Origin: Perkinsus marinus ATCC 50983
Taxonomy: Eukaryota; Perkinsozoa; Perkinsida; Perkinsidae
NCBI RefSeq assembly: GCF_000006405.1
Contig: NW_003209596.1
Coordinates: 5,755 to 69,754 of the forward strand
Reading direction: 5' to 3'
Length of the DNA: 64,000 bases
Within the stretch, counting starts at the first letter, position 1. Each line of letters starts with the position of its first letter. The position numbers and the translations under genes are program-made. Under the pieces are notes generated by a model. It had not been told where the DNA came from and searched no databases. It worked only from the letters and a program-made list of their open reading frames with translations. This document shows positions 59,880 through 64,000 of this stretch, in pieces.

Positions 59880-60198
59880 TCATGTTGAGTTAGTAACAAT
59901 AGTTCGGATAACACACTCGTGACTCGGAGCGTAAATAGAGCTGAGAGGCGATGGGGATGCTGTGATACAGCACATCTTCTGGGAGCGCACACGATGGAAA
60001 CACATTGGTTTTCGAGCGCAAGGCAGGCGCAACAACGGGGCGAGTTCTCTCATCATCAAACGGTCGCGATCGCGCGGTTTTCGAGGTCGCTCGAAGTAGT
60101 TCTTCTGGAACTCCCGAGCTTGGGTAGTAGCCTTACTTTGGTAGTCGACCATCATCAATTAGCCTACAATCCGCAGGAACAATTTCTCTCACTACAGC
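59880..60198 (-). CDS. possible bS21-type ribosomal protein (organellar)
   Basis: A minus-strand exon pair reads AVVREIVPAD, an intron of about 49 nt, then REFQKNYFERPRKPRDRDRL and MMRELAPLLRLPCARKPMCF. The block F-Q-K-x-Y-F-E-R-P-R-K-P-R-x-R resembles the (R/K)xxYYEKPxxKRKR region of bacterial and mitochondrial bS21. The protein is short and basic as expected. The start codon and first exon were not found, and the C-terminal 30 residues after MCFHR are unlike bS21. Treat as a tentative assignment. Confidence 0.35.
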
Positions 60199-60747
60199 CT
60201 GTCAGGGAATCAACTGTCAAGAGTCAGAGTAGCGCTGTACGTGGCGTGAATCACAGCATCGTTCTTTCACATAGTAGAATGTGGCACCGCCTTCACATTC
60301 ATTGGGTCAGTCGGTATCAATACAATACTTCTCAAGTTTTGATCTAGGAACATCGCCCCATGCCCGCAGCACATCTCTCTCGACAAACAACTTGAATCAG
60401 CTAGATGTTGATGTCGACTGTTTTATCGCTGCGTCGCTGCTTTCTAATTTTGGCATGGCAGGTGACTCCAAATACCAGAAGGTTACAGCCTCAGGCGTTC
60501 TGGACCAGGATCGGCAGCGTTCAGCATGTCCCAGGATCAATCAGTGCTCTATTATTCCTACTACGATAGCGAGGATACTGCGTCCATGTGCGGCATTCTC
60601 GAGAACTTCCCATTTACATCTAACAACCCTACTGAGTATTTACAGTGGGAAAGTAGTTGAATGGAAGGCAACCTTCCCCGTCGGATGTCTCTGATAGCAA
60701 GAGAGCCTTGTAAGCTCTGAAGACCTAGGACTACCCCCTTACCCGCG
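60199..60747. other. intergenic region
   Basis: No supported gene. Plus-strand frames overlapping 59919-60694 look like shadows of the minus-strand exons and of non-coding sequence. Confidence 0.3.
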
Positions 60748-61511
60748 ATGGGTGTTATCGCTGCCGTCAGTTCTTTTGTTAGTCATTTCTTCATGGCAAC
60801 ATCAGGCCTCTTCATCGCCGTCACGCTCCTCTTGTCTGTCGAAGTTCACACCTGGTACGTCCCTCAGGATCCCATCAGAGCCATCGTTCTTGTGCGTCAG
60901 GACCTCAGAGATACCGGTGAGACCCGGCATGACGTGGGAAGAACAAGCATCCTATTATGCTTATCATGACCGCTGCGATCTCGGGACAACCGAGTCTGTG
61001 AAAATCATGATAAAGTTCCGAAAATACGTTATCACTAATTGTGATCGGAAAGGGCGTAACTCCTTCCGAACCATCGGCTACGTTCCTAATAATCTGGATA
61101 TCCCTGGACCCCACAACAAAGAGTGGTGTATACAGTACTTCCGAGCGGTTGGCTTCCTTCCTGGGAAGTCCCTCGACTGGGCCCGGAAGACCATGTGTGA
61201 CGCCAACTACTGTAAGTCCTGATCGTCGCGCTCTTGACGGCCGATCGGACCGCATAAACCAGCAAGTTCTGCATAAATGGTTTGTTTCCTTTGGCAGTCC
61301 GATCGGGGAAATGGAAGGAGCCCAAGGGAGATCGAGCCGATGAGGATGTCGCGAACAAGCTCGCTAAAGGTGAGGGCTTCATTGGTTGTCGCAAGTTCAT
61401 GAAAGCTAGTTTTGCCAAGCAGATACGACGACTAATAACGGTCGGACGTCGGGCCAAGACATCAGCGTAGGTAACAGTAGCACAAGGGAGGCGACAATCC
61501 CGACAACAACT

Positions 61512-61557
<46 letters not shown>

Positions 61558-62575
61558 CCACCACCACAACAACAACCACAACAACCACCACCACCACAAC
61601 GACAACAACAACAACAACTACGACTACCACGACTACCACGACTACCTCTACTACTACCACAACAACAACGACGACAACTGCAAGACCGATAACGACCTGG
61701 GAAAAACAAACATCCTATTACGCTTATCATGATCGCTGCGATCTTGGATCAACTGAGTCTGTAAAGATGATGATTAAACCGGGAGGTTATGTCATCACTA
61801 ATTGCCATCGAAAGGGGTTTAACTCTTTCCGAAACATCAACTACGTACCCAAAGACTTGGACATCCCTGGCCCTCACAACAGGGAATGGTGCATACAATA
61901 CTTCCGAGCGGTTGGATTCATCCCAGGAGAATCACTCGAGTGGGCCGAAAAGACTATATGTGATGCTAGCTACTGTAAGTCGTGAGTACCCCGTCGCTGC
62001 CCCTTGGCCAAAGCAAATGGAGATAGGGTAAGGCTAATCTTCGTGTCTTAGTTCAATCTCGGAAATGGGAAGAGCCTGTGAAGAATCAGGAGACTGGCGT
62101 AGCGGATGACGCTTCAAATGAGTCCTCGGAAGGTACAGTACCGAACCGATCATATCTTGCATTATAACTTCATTCAGTGCCGGATATTGGCGTACAGGCC
62201 GGACCAACTGAAGCGACGAAAGACGAACTCAATAGTGGAGCCAGATGGACTCCGGAGACAAGACCGATTCCTGATGATGAACGAGAGCCGGCCACGGCGA
62301 CTATACCAACAACGACGACAAGACCAACAACAGCTACGACAAGAACAACAACAGCTACGACGACGATGAGAACGACCACTACGACAACAACTACTACGAC
62401 AAGAACAACAACAACAACAACTACGACGACGATGAGAACGACCACTACGACAAGACCAACAAAAAGAGTGTCAACCACGACATCGCTGGTCAAACCTTCA
62501 ACCACTACCGTGGAAGTTATTGGTAGCCTACCTGGGGTAGATATTCGATCATTTATGTCATTCGGACAACCATAA
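60748..62575 (+). CDS. secreted mucin-like protein with two Cys-containing domains and Thr-rich linkers
   Basis: ATG 60748 opens a hydrophobic signal or anchor (FFMATSGLFIAVTLLLSVEV). A short intron joins it to domain 1 (60.93-61.21 kb): YYAYHDRCDLGTTESV, NNLDIPGPHNKEWCIQYFRA and a final CDANY. A splice leads to a linker beginning GNSSTREATIP that becomes a long, almost pure Thr tract (61.5-61.68 kb). Domain 2 (61.69-61.98 kb) repeats domain 1 closely: YYAYHDRCDLGSTESV, DLDIPGPHNREWCIQYFRAV. After two introns a Thr/Arg-rich tail (62.30-62.51 kb) ends SFMSFGQP at 62575. The intron after each domain falls at the same codon, so the domains were duplicated with their exon borders. Thr tracts are likely O-glycosylated. 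Family unrecognised. Confidence 0.75.
61505..61690. repeat. (ACA)n/(ACC)n trinucleotide tract encoding poly-Thr
   Basis: A near-continuous run of ACA, ACC, ACT and ACG codons in the frame of the mucin-like protein. The run of ACA/CAA units at 61513-61560 is pure. Such tracts are prone to length change. Confidence 0.9.
62300..62480. repeat. second Thr-codon-rich tandem tract
   Basis: Contains near-identical ~60-bp units with the block ACGACGATGAGAACGACCAC occurring twice (near 62356 and 62425). It encodes TTTMRTTTT-type repeats in the tail of the mucin-like protein. Confidence 0.8.
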
Positions 62576-62717
62576 TTCATCATTCTACTCCTCCGTGCTT
62601 GTAGCGCCATGCTGTTCTTATAGTGGAGTTGTCTCTTTCGGTTGATGCTCTTTTTGATCTCTTAGGGGACCATAGTACTAGTACGGACACTTCGAAGACC
62701 ATCACAGGAGGACAGTC

Positions 62718-63333
62718 TTGGCGAGACTCGGTAACCTGCTGCGTCTATGGTATCCCTCACGACTGGACGATGTCCCTCAGATTGTATCAGTTGATTCAAA
62801 TCTTTGTGGTATTTATCACCCCGGTGAGCCTGGGCTCTCCCTTGGACTGTTCGCTCCAGTCGACGATCAGTGGTCGATGGGGCTCAAGTGTAAGGACATC
62901 AACACTCAACAGTTGAAGTAAACAGGTCTAAGGTCGGAGGTGGGATACGGGTTAACCTCTCAGGACCCACTTTGTCAAGCTTGGCCGCGGACTGAGGGGA
63001 GATTGCAAGGAGTATCTCAGCTCGACCCCAAGTGTCGGTGATCTCCCGGGCTTACAGGGCATTGAAGAGCTCTGCAATTCTCTCGATGCGCTCCTTCGGG
63101 AATACAAACTCGAACAACCTCCCAGGCCGCTGGAGGAAGGTAGCGCTATTACAATGCGTCTCATGGGAGTTAACGAATACTTCACAGCATTCAATCTCAA
63201 GCCGTCGGTGTTCAAGAACTCCGAAACCAGCAGTCACAGCAACAGCAGGGCAGGTCGTCCAGGTGGAATTCCCCACAGTAGGTCACCCGCCGTAATGAGG
63301 CCTCTCCGTTGGAATTCACTCCCATTTCTCTGA
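62718..63333 (+). CDS. unidentified protein, 5' end unresolved
   Basis: The frame open from about 62718 reads LGNLLRLWYPSRLDDVPQIV, SVDSNLCGIYHPGEPGLSLG and LFAPVDDQWSMGLKCKDINT. A 45-nt GTAAAC...CAG intron near 62918-62962 then joins it to THFVKLGRGLRGDCKEYLSS, GLQGIEELCNSLDALLREYK and a stretch ending AFNLKPSVFKNSETSSHSNS. The first in-frame codon is TTG, so an upstream exon with the start is missing. The 3' end may continue through another splice into NEASPLEFTPISLSGRVFDR near 63290-63390. No family recognised. Confidence 0.4.
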
Positions 63334-63400
63334 GCGGGAGAGTCTTCGATCGCATCATGTGGCCCGAAATTACTTCGCTCCTAACCCTTTAGACACCGAT

Positions 63401-63670
63401 ATGACTACGTCCGAGACTGATGAATCTGACGCAAGGAGGCGCGACTCAGCTACACACAGTTCCAGCACTGGAGAACGAGAATCCAATCCAATTCCCAGCG
63501 CCAGTCTGAACAGTATTGATAACCATCAAAATATCACATATACTGAGCCGACTGTATTTGGAGATCAGCTCATAAAGCTGAACAGAGTCTCGAGAATCGA
63601 ACCTGTAAGAAACGTCAAGTTTCTGCCACTCCTTGCACGAGCTATGTCGCCTTTCTCAGAAAGGAGATAA
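63401..63670 (+). CDS. Ser/Thr-rich unidentified frame, possibly the 3' exon of the preceding gene
   Basis: An 89-codon frame from ATG 63401: MTTSETDESDARRRDSATHS, then a more ordered-looking YTEPTVFGDQLIKLNRVSRI with NVKFLPLLARAM before the stop. It may be an independent small gene or the last exon of the gene model ending at 63333. The remaining 330 bp of the window hold nothing I can support. Confidence 0.25.
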   Translation: MTTSETDESDARRRDSATHSSSTGERESNPIPSASLNSIDNHQNITYTEPTVFGDQLIKLNRVSRIEPVRNVKFLPLLARAMSPFSERR

Positions 63671-64000
63671 CTCCAGGATTCTCATCACGGCGGATGATAA
63701 ACGAGTTATCGAAAGTGTTTTGCATCCCCGGGAAGCCTTCCAGAGGCAACTAGCCGAAGTACGGTAGGCGTTAGTTCGAATGGCACTACTTGAGCGATGT
63801 GTGGTATTTTATGAATTCCTTTTCTCAGAGGTCGAGTGGGCGTCCCCTGGCTTGTCCATCCGGTATCTTGAGTATGCTTTTGTTGACTGCGCTTTATGCT
63901 GTTTAACGCATCGTTTTCCAGGCCGCTTTCGGCTAGAACATATACATGTGCATGCACTGTGTCATTTTAGATCGGGCTGAGCTGAGTTGTGAATGGACCA

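Noticed and set aside
61086-61730. Minus-strand 214-codon Cys/Gly-rich frame and an 84-codon poly-Val frame
   Set aside because: They are antisense shadows of the Thr-codon tract in the mucin-like gene.
62170-62610. Minus-strand 146-codon Val-rich frame
   Set aside because: It is antisense to the second Thr-rich tract; the low-complexity Val run comes from ACN codons read in reverse.

Overview
The window is nuclear DNA of a protist. The genes are typically eukaryotic: RNA polymerase I, TFIIH, prefoldin, ARL3, ALG5, a U1A/U2B''-type RNP and a GBP-family GTPase. Both strands are densely used. The coding regions are broken by many very short GT-AG introns, mostly about 25 to 70 nt and often with a GTGAGT or GTAAGT donor. 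I could rebuild proteins across these introns and match them to known families. Several family-restricted secreted proteins and this gene architecture suggest an alveolate close to Perkinsus. That assignment is inference; no rRNA or organellar marker is present to prove it.

Layout from left to right: an unidentified gene cut by the left edge, then an RPA14-like OB-fold protein and a Mei2-type RNA-binding protein (minus strand). Next come a ~1 kb element with ~220 bp terminal inverted repeats, a guanylate-binding-protein GTPase with a coiled-coil tail, ARL3, and four unidentified genes, two of them low-complexity or disordered and one a membrane protein (minus). A region at 12.7-13.8 kb is hard to assign. 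It is followed by a very long ABCD-type ABC transporter locus that appears to encode two half-transporters in one gene (14.9-20.8 kb, minus).

From 21.8 kb: the TFIIH p44/SSL1 subunit (plus), then two head-to-head paralogues of an unrecognised secreted ~400-residue protein. After these come an S28 serine peptidase, two tandem RWDD2-like genes, an RsuA/RluB-type pseudouridine synthase, an unidentified gene, and a multi-span membrane protein whose intron holds a second inverted-repeat element. A U1A/U2B''-like protein and the RNA polymerase I largest subunit follow (all minus).

From 50 kb most genes are on the plus strand: glutaryl-CoA dehydrogenase, prefoldin subunit 6, ALG5 dolichyl-phosphate glucosyltransferase, several unidentified genes, and a secreted mucin-like protein with two copies of a Cys-containing domain joined by Thr-rich linkers. 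An unidentified minus-strand gene (55.5-56.7 kb) and a probable bS21-like ribosomal protein lie among them. There is no CRISPR array, no bacterial operon, no rRNA gene and no convincing tRNA. Neighbouring genes do not form an obvious pathway; the local organisation is tandem or divergent duplication plus short spacers. All exon limits come from reading GT-AG junctions by eye and should be taken as models.
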